Assembly (NCBI GenBank): GCA_029939715.1
Contig: JAOZSJ010000008.1
Coordinates: 1 to 58,196 of the forward strand
Source: 4572-123 sp002084545
GTDB taxonomy: Bacteria > Desulfobacterota > Desulfobacteria > Desulfobacterales > 4572-123
Direction of reading: 5' to 3'
Length of the DNA: 58,196 bases
A model generated the notes under the pieces. That model made no database searches and was not told the DNA's origin. It saw only the letters and a program-made list of their open reading frames with translations. The stretch's first letter is position 1. The number at the start of each line of letters is the position of its first letter. The translations under genes and the position numbers were made by a program. Positions 41,801-48,492 of this stretch are shown here, piece by piece.

Positions 41801-42159
41801 TCTTTGCCATGGCTGTATCCGGCATCATCCAGGGCTGCCTTGGCAGCATACAGGCCAAGCAGTTGAGATGTGTCGGTGGCCTCCAGCGAATTGGGTGGAA
41901 TCCCGAACTCGGTGGGATCAAAGGCGACCGGTGAAAGAAATCCGCCCCGTTTACAGTAAATGTGGTCGGGTTTATTTGGGTCCGGGTCAAAATAATCCTC
42001 AGGGGACCAGTGGGTTTCCGGTACTTCGGTAATTGCATCTATACCACGGAAAATCAATCGCCAGAATTTTTTCAGATTGGAAGATTTGGGAAATACGCAG
42101 CCCATGCCGATAACGGCAACCGGCAGGGTTGCGGATGGATTGCTTTTGTCTTTTTTCAT
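35776..42159 (-). CDS. PfaA-like iterative lipid/polyketide synthase (KS-AT-ACP-ACP-KR-DH)
   Basis: 2127-residue megasynthase related to PfaA of polyunsaturated fatty acid synthases. Domains by visible motif: ketosynthase 12-470 (active Cys213 in DAACASS, His348, His389); acyltransferase 575-880 (GHSYGE with Ser677, His780); a helical glutamine-rich linker (980-1035); two acyl carrier proteins with phosphopantetheine serines 1146 and 1243 (both DLGIDSIKR), nearly identical and 97 residues apart; ketoreductase 1535-1800 (SGGARG; Ser1717, Tyr1730); and a C-terminal hotdog dehydratase with HxxxGxxxxP (His1853-Pro1862) and the LDSAFQ motif (Asp2027). There is no enoylreductase, chain-length factor or thioesterase domain. 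ATG has aggaaag upstream. It is divergent from a MerR-type regulator gene, and pfaD lies beyond that. Confidence 0.93.
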   Translation of the reverse strand: MKKDKSNPSATLPVAVIGMGCVFPKSSNLKKFWRLIFRGIDAITEVPETHWSPEDYFDPDPNKPDHIYCKRGGFLSPVAFDPTEFGIPPNSLEATDTSQLLGLYAAKAALDDAGYSHGKDFNHTKTSVILGVTGTQELVVPLSSRLGHPKWRKALEDSGIEKEKISEVMQRISDAYTPWQQNSFPGLLGNVVAGRICNRLDLGGTNCVVDAACASSMSAIHMSLLELYSGRSDMVITGGVDTLNDIFMHMCFSKTMILSPTGDAKPFSSEADGVVLGEGIGMAVLKRLEDAVRDRDNIYAVIKSMGTSSDGKSQSIYAPRAEGQAKALYSAYENAGIDPSTVELVEAHGTGTRVGDQVEFKALKDVFQSSASGSGNWCALGSVKSMIGHTKAASGSAGIIKAVLALHHKIIPPTLKIKQPDPGLGITDSPFYLNTQTRPWISHPDHPRRCAVSSFGFGGSNFHTVLEEHNSRKNQVSWDGSVEIIALSADSGKKIAEALKDLQKKLTGNPDAKAVLAAKTRNDFNPAQSHRITLILESPQKPGDLIEDTLLQLENNHGKTAWNTRQAYYASTPKPGKLAFVFPGQGSQYIGMGRDLICAFPEALEAMELAARNLDLPDNLNDLIFPKTLFTQKEQQAHETKLRSTDITQPALGAVCRALHNVLKRFNVKAEAACGHSYGELAALFAAGVIDKDAFLQLSFLRGRYMAAADKNGAMLAVKAPIDKLDTLIRESNLDVILANRNSPVQGVLSGPADAIIAAEKICRKNKFRAIRLPVSTAFHSQLVKDAQKPFMKALEKIDLQRPGIPVFSNTSALPYPDKPDEAAGLLGRQILCPVDFIGVITNMYDSGVRTFVEVGPKTVLTGLVKAILKGREFTAIALDASSGKLSGIGDLARTLGHLAALGYPVKLDQWEENSGRPPRKKLMSLPISGANLKNSTGSLSKSSLAKPGNSDINPANHKNTPSHIDSNTMKSNNTNEPQFLHETLRVVREGLKSMETLQNQTAETHKIFLETQTQAGRTLQEMMQSMRSLAEAAMEKPAPDRSQEPVGPPPLPFKDRAAVSSDTSNSSNLPSQFPALEKSKVDQQSEKKSQASGVVEKSEKPGKVDTGPSSDVADTLLEIVGELTGYPMEMLGMDMDIEADLGIDSIKRVEILSALEEKMPDIPAVSPEIMGTLKTLGQIAKHISPGIPTPVSSDKPPAIVRYADGNQDVNTALLKIVGELTGYPMEMLGMEMDIEADLGIDSIKRVEILSALEEKMPDIPAVSPEIMGTLKTLGQIAEYLNGKNEKISIKPISTPCHIKTDSCISNIKASHTPGAAGHEEPRAKEILRQIVEVRETPFEAGTPIAIPKDRGILIISKPSEPAMALRSEFSQAGLNALIVDPDATDRKFFSDAGGVVILAPDRCTDESFLKHIFELTRQCAPALLESAGEGGAFFATVSRLDGAFGFSGQKITDPMQGALAGLAKTAALEWQNVCCTALDMKPDWHDQTKAAAAIVREVLNHVPSPNIEIGLGPDSRLTLELIRTPLNVPEITLDSKEVFLVSGGARGVTAAAALELAMHGQPTLILIGRSVVEKPEPVWLESLSDEKTIKKAIIKNILTAETPTPAEVDKLFKKYMAQREIKTSLKAIRNAGANVDYFRADVRDLKSIQKVIDQVHKRYGVITGIVHGAGILEDRLIIDKTTEQFSRVFDTKVKGLAVLLEATRNDSLKHLVLFSSVAARMGNPGQADYAMANEALNKIALAEAAMRQDCRVSAINWGPWDGGMVSLPLKRAFKKRGISLIPVKEGTRSMLREMNAPAGSPVEIIMGSGLMPDKNRAAEPALGDEKHQDKKHMSLTFKLDVDVEQYPILASHVLDGKPVVPFALMAEWLGHGALHANPGLFLSGIDDMRLLKGIRMDRKRKTIRLLAGKLSKKGNNWEVDVEIRNGAKGDREVIHSRARAILTDTPGLPPTVFNKPKLLSRNGYSRGIKEIYDKILFHGRGLHGIEQVTRCTPEDMVARILSAPSPSNWMSQPLRSTWIGDPLVLDSAFQMASLWCFEEKGMVSLPSYSASYRQYCDIFPKQGIRALLKIKDVNNHKMTGDFTFLDSANKVIARLSGYEAVMDQSLFKAFKPQRAERQSLPANSMQ
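38333..38502 (-). repeat. ACP-coding direct repeat, copy 2
   Basis: Second copy of the repeat, encoding the ACP around Ser1243. The one difference within the block is at about 38464 (atctcc versus atatcc), changing Asp to Glu in the encoded protein. Outside the block, similarity falls off within a few codons. Confidence 0.92.
38624..38793 (-). repeat. ACP-coding direct repeat, copy 1
   Basis: This 170-base block within the megasynthase gene encodes most of the first ACP (around Ser1146) and matches 38333-38502 with a single visible base difference. The spacing is exactly 291 bases (97 codons). Even synonymous positions are conserved, implying recent duplication or gene conversion. Confidence 0.92.
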
Positions 42160-42208
42160 ACTTTCCTGCTGAATATGATTTTAATTAAACTACCTCCATA
42201 ACAAAATA

Positions 42209-42237
42209 ATAATAATATGTAAACTCAATATTTGCAA
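42209..42237 (-). promoter_or_regulatory. Candidate promoter of the pfaA-like gene
   Basis: On the minus strand TTGCAA (42237-42232) is followed after 17 bases by TATTAT (42214-42209), about 50 bases before the ATG. Its -35 lies back to back with that of the divergent regulator gene (TTGACA at 42241), so one bound protein could affect both. Confidence 0.4.
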
Positions 42238-42240
42238 CGG

Positions 42241-42279
42241 TTGACAAAAAAAACAAGTTGTTATATTGGTATATCAACT
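42241..42279 (+). promoter_or_regulatory. Regulator promoter with overlapping dyad (candidate operator)
   Basis: TTGACA (42241-42246) and TATATT (42262-42267, spacer 15) form a likely promoter for the gene at 42304. Across the -10 lies the dyad agttgttat (42256-42264)/atatcaact (42271-42279), eight of nine positions paired. MerR-family proteins typically bind dyads within short or long spacers of their own promoters, so autoregulation is a reasonable inference. Confidence 0.45.
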
Positions 42280-42303
42280 GATCAATAAGAAGGAGTTTAT
42301 ATT

Positions 42304-42933
42304 ATGCTGAAATTCTATAATAATCGGGAACTTGCCCGGAATTTCCAAATTAATATAGCTAAATGGAAACGCTGGTCCCGTGAATTCCTTTCACCTGACC
42401 CGCTTGGCGGAATGCAGTCGGGTTATGCCCGGCAATATCATCCTGATCAAGTTTTTACTGTTTATTTTGGCGGTTATCTGGTGGCCCATCTGAAATTTAC
42501 AATTCCCGAAGCAAAAAAAGTTTTGACGGATTTGCAAAAATGGCTGTATGCAAACGGGTTTTGCTTTAATGGCGGCAAGACAGATTGTAAAACTAAGCTA
42601 AATGAGCAGAGCGGTAAGCAGTATCGCCTTTTTATCATCAGACCGCAATCAGGCGACCATTTAAACGGGAACATACAGTATCATATACAGGAGATCATCA
42701 GCACTCACAGGGTGCAGTGTGAGGGCAGGTCAATCATTCAGGAACAACGTGTGGATAGTTTTTACAACGATACAAAGATTTCGAATTCTCCGGCCGAGGG
42801 CACGGATACTTCGGTCGAGAGCGCGGTTATGATCAACATCACCGGTTTTTTAAGGGGTTTTGTGAAAAAGCTGGGGCAGGACATAGAAAATTATCCGATT
42901 CTGAGTATCGCTTCACGAGGCTCGGAAATTTGA
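42304..42933 (+). CDS. MerR-type HTH regulator-like protein at the lipid synthase locus
   Basis: 209 residues. The first 75 look like a MerR-type helix-turn-helix: NNRELARNFQINIAKWKRW for helix and wing, then SGYARQYHPDQVFTVYFGGYL. The rest, with no recognisable effector domain, may sense or dimerise. It starts at ATG 42304 with aaggag ten bases before. It is transcribed away from the pfaA-like gene across 144 bases and toward pfaD, separating the two synthase genes. A regulatory role over the locus is inferred from arrangement only. Confidence 0.65.
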   Translation: MLKFYNNRELARNFQINIAKWKRWSREFLSPDPLGGMQSGYARQYHPDQVFTVYFGGYLVAHLKFTIPEAKKVLTDLQKWLYANGFCFNGGKTDCKTKLNEQSGKQYRLFIIRPQSGDHLNGNIQYHIQEIISTHRVQCEGRSIIQEQRVDSFYNDTKISNSPAEGTDTSVESAVMINITGFLRGFVKKLGQDIENYPILSIASRGSEI

Positions 42934-42975
42934 AACTTGAAATTCAGGCTCGCCTTCCACACTATTGTTGTTTCA

Positions 42976-43003
42976 ATACCCAACACCCAGTACCCAGCAC
43001 CCA
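42976..43003. repeat. ACCCAGCACCC-type intergenic repeat
   Basis: Three near-tandem units, acccaac-acccagt-acccagc-accca, fill the short spacer between the regulator and pfaD stop codons. The 11-mer acccagcaccc (42992-43002) recurs as its reverse complement at 50999-51009. Confidence 0.6.
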
Positions 43004-43011
43004 TTAACCTG

Positions 43012-44655
43012 TCAACCCATCAATTCCTGTATTTTTTCAAGGGGCAGCGGGGAAAATGTTCCAATTTCCGGAGGTAATCCGTCAAATTGCATGCGCAGCC
43101 AGTTTGTTCGAGTTGTAGCGGCAGCTCCTAAAAGCAGGTTCATGGCCACGGTGACCACTTTCCTGTTTTCCGGATGTGCCAGGAATGAACCCGCGCACCA
43201 CTGGTTAAAGGCGCCTATGGCCGGACCGCACCAGATCTGATAGTCAATTTTTCTGGCAGGATCACCTGTTTTGGCCCATCCGGAAGAACGTCCCAGGTAG
43301 GAACGAAATACAAGGGCCATTTTGTGGCGCGGATCTTTTTCAGCGCGCTGGACCTGCCTCGGATCGCGCTGCATGAAAAAATCCCGTGTCTGGTTCCACG
43401 CATCATCAAAACCGCAGCAGAAAAATTTATCTGTCAGCATCTGCCTCTCCCCGGATGAAATACTTTCAAAGCAGTCGTGGCTGGTATACAGATCGTAAAG
43501 CTTGGCTGCGCGCTGGGGAAACAGGGTGCCCCTTTTCAGCACCTGCACCTTGACGCCCATTTCAAACATGTCGGCTGCCGGTGCCATGGTTACATCCGCC
43601 TGACGGGCATCGGCCAGCATGTTTCTGACCGTTTGGGATATGCCGGCTTCCACGCAGGCCTGGTTAATTGTTCCGGTGAGTACATAGGCCGCGCCCATGG
43701 CAAAAGCGGCGGCACAGGAGGCCGGTGTGGCAATTCCCCCGCCCAGCCCCACGCACAGGGGACGCTGATAATTATATTTTGCCATCATTTCATCACGCAG
43801 CGCCAGCATGGTTGGTAAAAGGGAGAGGGCAGGACGGTTGTCCGTATGGCCTCCGGAGTCAGCCTCTGCCGTCAAATCATCGGCAAGGGGAATTCTGCGG
43901 GCCAGTTCAGCCTCCCGAGGAGTGATTTTTTGCTCTTCCAGCAATTTGTTGAGCAATTTTTCCGGGGGAGGTGAAAAAAATCTCCGGGCCAGTTCGACCC
44001 TGGAAACCTTGGCAACAATCTTGTTCGGGCAAATGATCGTGCCGTCCGGCGATAGATGTATCCCTTTTACTCGGAAATAGACCAGCGGCAGGGTCAGCCG
44101 CAGAAATGCCGAAGCGCTGATGAGCCGTATTTCCCGGCGCAGGTACAAATCTACAACCGCCGCTTCCTGGTCGGGCTCACTGGGGTTGTGAATCAGGTTG
44201 GAACCAAACGGGATGCCGGGCATATTCCGCTGCAGATAGTCCAGGCCTGCTTCAATGTCAGGCAGTGAGAGGCCGGCCGCCCCGAAAAAACAGAGCATGC
44301 CTGCCTTTCCCATCTCTTCCACCATCTTTTCAGAGGTAATGCCGTTGGCCATGGCACCGCCTACATAGGCGTAGCGGATATTGTGGGTCTTCTTGAACAC
44401 GGTGTCACCCAGGTTTTCAGGATGCAGGGGCGGGGCATATGCCAGCAGGGGATATGCGCCCGGTTCTAAAGCGCCGGGGTTGATCACGGCAGTACCGCTG
44501 TTAGCAGCGGCCGGCCGGCCCTGATAATTAACCAGATATACCGGGTGATTGACGTTCAGGACGGAGTTGTTTAGAAAGTTGTCCGAAGATTCAGGCATTA
44601 ATTCAGCTTTCAACCAGTATCCAATTGAATTAACATCATTTAATGAATTTGTCAC
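43012..44655 (-). CDS. pfaD: PfaD-like enoylreductase (NPD/FMN TIM-barrel family)
   Basis: 547 residues, close to PfaD, the trans-acting flavin enoylreductase of PUFA-type synthases. Visible blocks are YAYVGGAMANGI (95-106), the EADSGGHTDNRP stretch (264-275) and the flavin phosphate-binding VGLGGGIATP (302-311) with GAAYVLTGTINQ (321-332). It would supply the reduction step missing from the megasynthase. Transcribed with xerD upstream (66 bases) and opposite to the regulator gene, so it is not in an operon with the pfaA-like gene. Confidence 0.92.
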   Translation of the reverse strand: MTNSLNDVNSIGYWLKAELMPESSDNFLNNSVLNVNHPVYLVNYQGRPAAANSGTAVINPGALEPGAYPLLAYAPPLHPENLGDTVFKKTHNIRYAYVGGAMANGITSEKMVEEMGKAGMLCFFGAAGLSLPDIEAGLDYLQRNMPGIPFGSNLIHNPSEPDQEAAVVDLYLRREIRLISASAFLRLTLPLVYFRVKGIHLSPDGTIICPNKIVAKVSRVELARRFFSPPPEKLLNKLLEEQKITPREAELARRIPLADDLTAEADSGGHTDNRPALSLLPTMLALRDEMMAKYNYQRPLCVGLGGGIATPASCAAAFAMGAAYVLTGTINQACVEAGISQTVRNMLADARQADVTMAPAADMFEMGVKVQVLKRGTLFPQRAAKLYDLYTSHDCFESISSGERQMLTDKFFCCGFDDAWNQTRDFFMQRDPRQVQRAEKDPRHKMALVFRSYLGRSSGWAKTGDPARKIDYQIWCGPAIGAFNQWCAGSFLAHPENRKVVTVAMNLLLGAAATTRTNWLRMQFDGLPPEIGTFSPLPLEKIQELMG

Positions 44656-44721
44656 AGAATTGTATTCCTTTCATTATAATCGGTTTCGTATAATTGTCGA
44701 AAAAAAATAGCAGTTCCGCAT

Positions 44722-45618
44722 TTATCCGCGGGGATGATATTTTTTGTGCATTTTAACCAGATGTTCCCGGGCCACATGAGTGTAAATCTGGGTTGTGCTG
44801 ATGTCAACATGTCCCAGCATTATCTGAACCGCTCGAAGGTCCGCGCCTCCTTCAAGCAGATGGCTGGCAAAGGAGTGCCGGATGGTATGCGGCGTGATAT
44901 TTTTGTGAATCTTGGCTTTAAGGGCGCAGCCTTTAAGCAGTTTCCAGAAACCCTGTCGGGTCATGGGCCTGCCTGCCCGGGCCACAAAGAGGAATTCACT
45001 GATATGGTCCTTGAGTAATATCGGTCTGGCCATATGCAGATAATCTTTGATTCTTTTTTGGGCGTAGGCTCCAAAAGGAACGATTCTTTCTTTGGAACCT
45101 TTGCCGAATACCCTGACAAAGCCGCCATCAAGGTTGATGTCATGCAGTTTAAGATTAATCAGTTCGGATACCCTAAGGCCGGCGGCATACAGCAGTTCTA
45201 TCATTGCCCTGTCCCTTTTTCCCGTGGGCCGTGAGATATCCGGGGTGTCTATTAATATTTTTATCTCCCGGGCCGAGATCACATCCGGAAGCTTGAGTCC
45301 GCCTTTTGGGAGGTCGATTGTTTTGGATGGATCGCGGCTTAAAATTTTTTCTTGAACCAGGAATTTGTAAAAACCTCTTATGGCAACCAGATGTCTGGCC
45401 CTGGAGCGGGCACCCAGACCGGCATTCCGCAGCCTGATCAGATGTTTTAAGATGACGGCCGTGTCTGAATCAGAAAAATTTTTAACGCGATTACCCTTGA
45501 GGAATCCAACATATCCGGCCAGATCCAGACGGTAGGAATCCAGTGTTTTTTCAGCCAGACCTTTTTCAATGGCAAGATGGGTAAGGTACTGCTCAACAAG
45601 GTTGTCTGTCTTAGCCAA
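44722..45618 (-). CDS. xerD: Tyrosine recombinase XerD-like
   Basis: 298 residues, the usual XerC/D size. SAM-like N-domain (residues 1-100) and catalytic domain with Arg in AAGLRVSELI, Lys in GKGSKER, HTIRHSFASHLL, LGHVDISTTQIYTHV (nucleophile Tyr). It resolves chromosome dimers at dif when it is the true Xer protein. No attachment sites or phage genes are nearby, which supports a housekeeping role. TTG 45618 is the start (aggaaa about ten bases upstream). Confidence 0.9.
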   Translation of the reverse strand: MAKTDNLVEQYLTHLAIEKGLAEKTLDSYRLDLAGYVGFLKGNRVKNFSDSDTAVILKHLIRLRNAGLGARSRARHLVAIRGFYKFLVQEKILSRDPSKTIDLPKGGLKLPDVISAREIKILIDTPDISRPTGKRDRAMIELLYAAGLRVSELINLKLHDINLDGGFVRVFGKGSKERIVPFGAYAQKRIKDYLHMARPILLKDHISEFLFVARAGRPMTRQGFWKLLKGCALKAKIHKNITPHTIRHSFASHLLEGGADLRAVQIMLGHVDISTTQIYTHVAREHLVKMHKKYHPRG

Positions 45619-45675
45619 ATTTTATCTTTTCCTGTAACACGGGTTGTACGTTTGATGTTCGACGTTTATAGGCTT

Positions 45676-46794
45676 TTATAACGCCTCAATATACCTGTCG
45701 GCCGGCAATGTGTTCAGCACTTCACATCCGTCTTCCCGAATCACCACCTGGTTTTCGATGCGTACGCCTCCCCATCCGGCAATATAGATTCCAGGCTCCA
45801 CTGTTACTATCATCCCCGGCTGGAGAATTGTGTCACACAGGGGGCTGAGCCTGGGTTCTTCGTGAACTACAAGACCGGTTCCGTGGCCGAGGCCATGGCC
45901 GAATGTGTCTTTGAATTCAGTTTGATCGATGTGGCGGCGGGCAATCCTGTCCACCTCGTTTGCATGCATTCCGGGCCGAAGGGCTGTAATTGCCTTTTGC
46001 TGGGCTTCCAGCACGATCTTGTAGATTTTTTTATATTGATCGTTGCCGCGGCCCAGAATCACAGTGCGGCTGGTATCAGAACAGTAGGCGTCCAGCCTGG
46101 CGCCCCAGTCAAAAAGCAGGGGCTCGCCTGTATTGATCTTCCGATCTCCGGGGATGGCATGAGGCAGTGCGCTGTTAGGTCCCGATGCGGCAATCACGGG
46201 AAATGATAGCTTTTCCGCTCCGGCCTCGCGCATTCCCTTTTCCAGGGCCCAGGCAGTCTGTTTTTCGGTCATCCCGCGGGAAATGGTCTGTAAAAAATTT
46301 TCAAACACCGTTTCCGCCAGGTAAAGTGCCCGGCGGGTGGCTTCTATTTCATTTTCTTCCTTGATCAAACGCAGGGAGGCAACCATATCGCCGGCAGGGA
46401 TAATGTTAATATCAAACCCGGCATCCGTCAGTGTCTCTTTGATCTGTGAATACCATGAAAAAGAGACGCGCCGGTCTTCGATTCCCAATTGTTTTGTGCC
46501 CAGCATTTTTACAATATGTGAAATTTCCTTTGGAAGTCCCTTTTTATAACAGTATAGTTCAAATCCGGGAGCTTCAATGGCTGCCTGCTCCTCAAAACGT
46601 GAATCAGTCGCCAGGATCAGTTTTGTCCTTGTTATGAAAAGAGTTCCTGCCGATTCGTCAAACCCGGTGTCCTCACCTGTAAAACCGCTCAAATAGAACC
46701 GGTTTGCCTCCGTGGACACCATTAATGTGTCGATTCTCTTTTTATCCAGTAATTTTCTTAAGTTTTCAAGTCTGATTTCATATATATTATCCAA
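45676..46794 (-). CDS. pepP: Xaa-Pro aminopeptidase (M24 family)
   Basis: Metallopeptidase that releases N-terminal residues before proline. 372 residues with a creatinase-type N-domain and a pita-bread catalytic domain: the metal ligands are in DWGARLDAYCSDTSRT (two Asp), FGHGLGHGTGL (His), TVEPGIYI (Glu) and VRIENQVV (Glu). TTG 46794 is the start, seven bases after gggag. It lies in line with xerD (57 bases) and pfaD, possibly one transcript. Confidence 0.9.
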   Translation of the reverse strand: MDNIYEIRLENLRKLLDKKRIDTLMVSTEANRFYLSGFTGEDTGFDESAGTLFITRTKLILATDSRFEEQAAIEAPGFELYCYKKGLPKEISHIVKMLGTKQLGIEDRRVSFSWYSQIKETLTDAGFDINIIPAGDMVASLRLIKEENEIEATRRALYLAETVFENFLQTISRGMTEKQTAWALEKGMREAGAEKLSFPVIAASGPNSALPHAIPGDRKINTGEPLLFDWGARLDAYCSDTSRTVILGRGNDQYKKIYKIVLEAQQKAITALRPGMHANEVDRIARRHIDQTEFKDTFGHGLGHGTGLVVHEEPRLSPLCDTILQPGMIVTVEPGIYIAGWGGVRIENQVVIREDGCEVLNTLPADRYIEAL

Positions 46795-46921
46795 AATGAT
46801 CTCCCATGGCTATCAAAAAAAACGCGCAGCGTGGTCAGCCCAGTTTTCAAAACAAAACCGCAGGGCTATAAAACAAGCCGGCACTATACATCATTCATGT
46901 TGAAATAGAAAAGGATAAAAA

Positions 46922-47695
46922 TCAAGGGGCAGGCGGCATTTTGCGGATGATTTCAAGGGATAGATTTATATACGCCCTGGCTCCGGGGGCATTCAGATCA
47001 ATAAGCGCAAGGGGTAATGCCATACTGGCTGAATCCTGCAGACCTTTATCAAATGGAATGGTTGTATCATAGAGGGCCTGGCCGAGATTTGCCGGCAGGT
47101 CTTTACTGATTTGACCGTGCATGGATTTAAAAACTTCGCACATGGTAAGTAAAATGCCCGATATGCGCAAATGAGGGTTGATTTTATTTCTTATTTTTTG
47201 CACGATGGTCAGAAGCTGGACCAGGCCTTCCAGGGAAAATACCTGGTACTGAAAGGGGATTAAAACATGGTCTGATGCAGCCAGGGCGCAGAAGGCAAGG
47301 AATCCCACCGAAGCAGGAGTGTCGATGATGATATAATCGAACCGGTCCAGACAGGGCTTGAGCCGGTGACGCAGTAATTTTTCCGCACCGGGTATGGAAA
47401 CAAGTTTTGATTCGATATGGATCAGTTTGAATCGAGCCGGGATAATTTTAAGAAATTCGAGACGGCTGTTTAATATCACGTTTAAAATGGATGTGTTTCC
47501 GGTCAGTACATGGTAAAGATCTTTCAATGGCGCCTGCTTATTGATGCCCATGCCGGTGGTGGCGCTTCCCTGGGGATCGCAGTCAATCAGCAAGGTCTGT
47601 CTTTCATGCAGTGCCAGTGAGGCTGCCAGATTGATAGCGGTGGTGGTTTTGCCGGTACCGCCTTTTTGGCCGGCTATGCAGATAATGTGCGCCAT
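46922..47695 (-). CDS. Orphan ParA/Soj-family ATPase
   Basis: 257 residues with the deviant Walker A KGGTGKTTTAINLA, Walker A' LLIDCDPQGSATTG and Walker B YIIIDTPASVG. ParA ATPases position chromosomes, plasmids or protein clusters. No parB follows and no parS-like sequence was recognised, so its cargo is unknown. The C-terminal part is typical of chromosomal orphan ParAs. It is divergent from elbB across 69 bases. Confidence 0.85.
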   Translation of the reverse strand: MAHIICIAGQKGGTGKTTTAINLAASLALHERQTLLIDCDPQGSATTGMGINKQAPLKDLYHVLTGNTSILNVILNSRLEFLKIIPARFKLIHIESKLVSIPGAEKLLRHRLKPCLDRFDYIIIDTPASVGFLAFCALAASDHVLIPFQYQVFSLEGLVQLLTIVQKIRNKINPHLRISGILLTMCEVFKSMHGQISKDLPANLGQALYDTTIPFDKGLQDSASMALPLALIDLNAPGARAYINLSLEIIRKMPPAP

Positions 47696-47764
47696 GATTA
47701 TGGACAGTTAGCACAAAACAGTTTTTTTTTAAAGCATGGAATCCAATTTTACAGGAGGTAAATC

Positions 47765-48424
47765 ATGGGGAAAAAAGTAGGTGTTCTTTTATCTGGATGC
47801 GGTGTTTTTGACGGGAGTGAAATTCACGAAGCCGTGCTGACCATGCTTGCCCTGGACCGTGCCGGTGCGCAAATTTGCTGCATGGCTCCGGACATGGAGC
47901 AGATGCATGTCATCAACCATCTCACCGGGCAGGAAACAGTAGAAAAACGCAATGTCCTGGTTGAATCCGCGAGGATTGCCAGAGGCGAGATTCAAAATTT
48001 GGCAAAAGTCAATGCATCCGACCTGGATGCATTGATCATGCCGGGCGGTTTTGGCGCGGCCAAAAACCTCAGCGATTTTGCAGTCAAGGGTTCCGAGGCG
48101 GTAGTGCATCCGGAAGTTAAGAGAATTATCCGTGAAATGGCCGGTGCGGGTAAACCGGTTGGGGCCATCTGTATTGGTCCGGCAACACTGACCAAGGCCC
48201 TGGCCGATAAAAATCCAACGGTAACCATCGGCAGCGATGTGGACACGGCACGGGCCATTAGCGCCATGGGAGGCACGCATGTTGACCTCGCGGTGGATGA
48301 TATCTGTGTTGATGAAAAAAACAGGCTTGTGACCACGCCGGCATACATGTTAGGGCCCGGAATCAAGGATGTGGCCACAGGCATCGAGAAACTCGTGAAT
48401 CAGATCGTGAGCATGATTGAATAG
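47765..48424 (+). CDS. elbB: ElbB-type glyoxalase (DJ-1/PfpI superfamily)
   Basis: 219 residues with the nucleophile-elbow cysteine in GAICIGPATLTKAL and the N-terminal VLLSGCGVFDGSEIHEAV typical of ElbB, also called isoprenoid biosynthesis protein with amidotransferase-like domain. In E. coli it is a weak glyoxalase; its physiological role is uncertain. A strong aggaggt site precedes the ATG. It converges on the ArgA-like gene. Confidence 0.92.
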   Translation: MGKKVGVLLSGCGVFDGSEIHEAVLTMLALDRAGAQICCMAPDMEQMHVINHLTGQETVEKRNVLVESARIARGEIQNLAKVNASDLDALIMPGGFGAAKNLSDFAVKGSEAVVHPEVKRIIREMAGAGKPVGAICIGPATLTKALADKNPTVTIGSDVDTARAISAMGGTHVDLAVDDICVDEKNRLVTTPAYMLGPGIKDVATGIEKLVNQIVSMIE

Positions 48425-48492
48425 AGTGTGAATTAATGGATCGGAACCACAAATATTCAATTTTGTTGCGGTTTGTCCTGGTCAGGCTATCC

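Noticed and set aside
36293..41866. Many open frames on the plus strand within the synthase gene
   Set aside because: They are antisense shadows of the 2127-residue frame, which has intact catalytic motifs throughout.
44722..45618. XerD-like gene as an integrase of an integrated element
   Set aside because: Size and motifs fit housekeeping Xer, and no attachment sites, tRNA target or phage genes are near.
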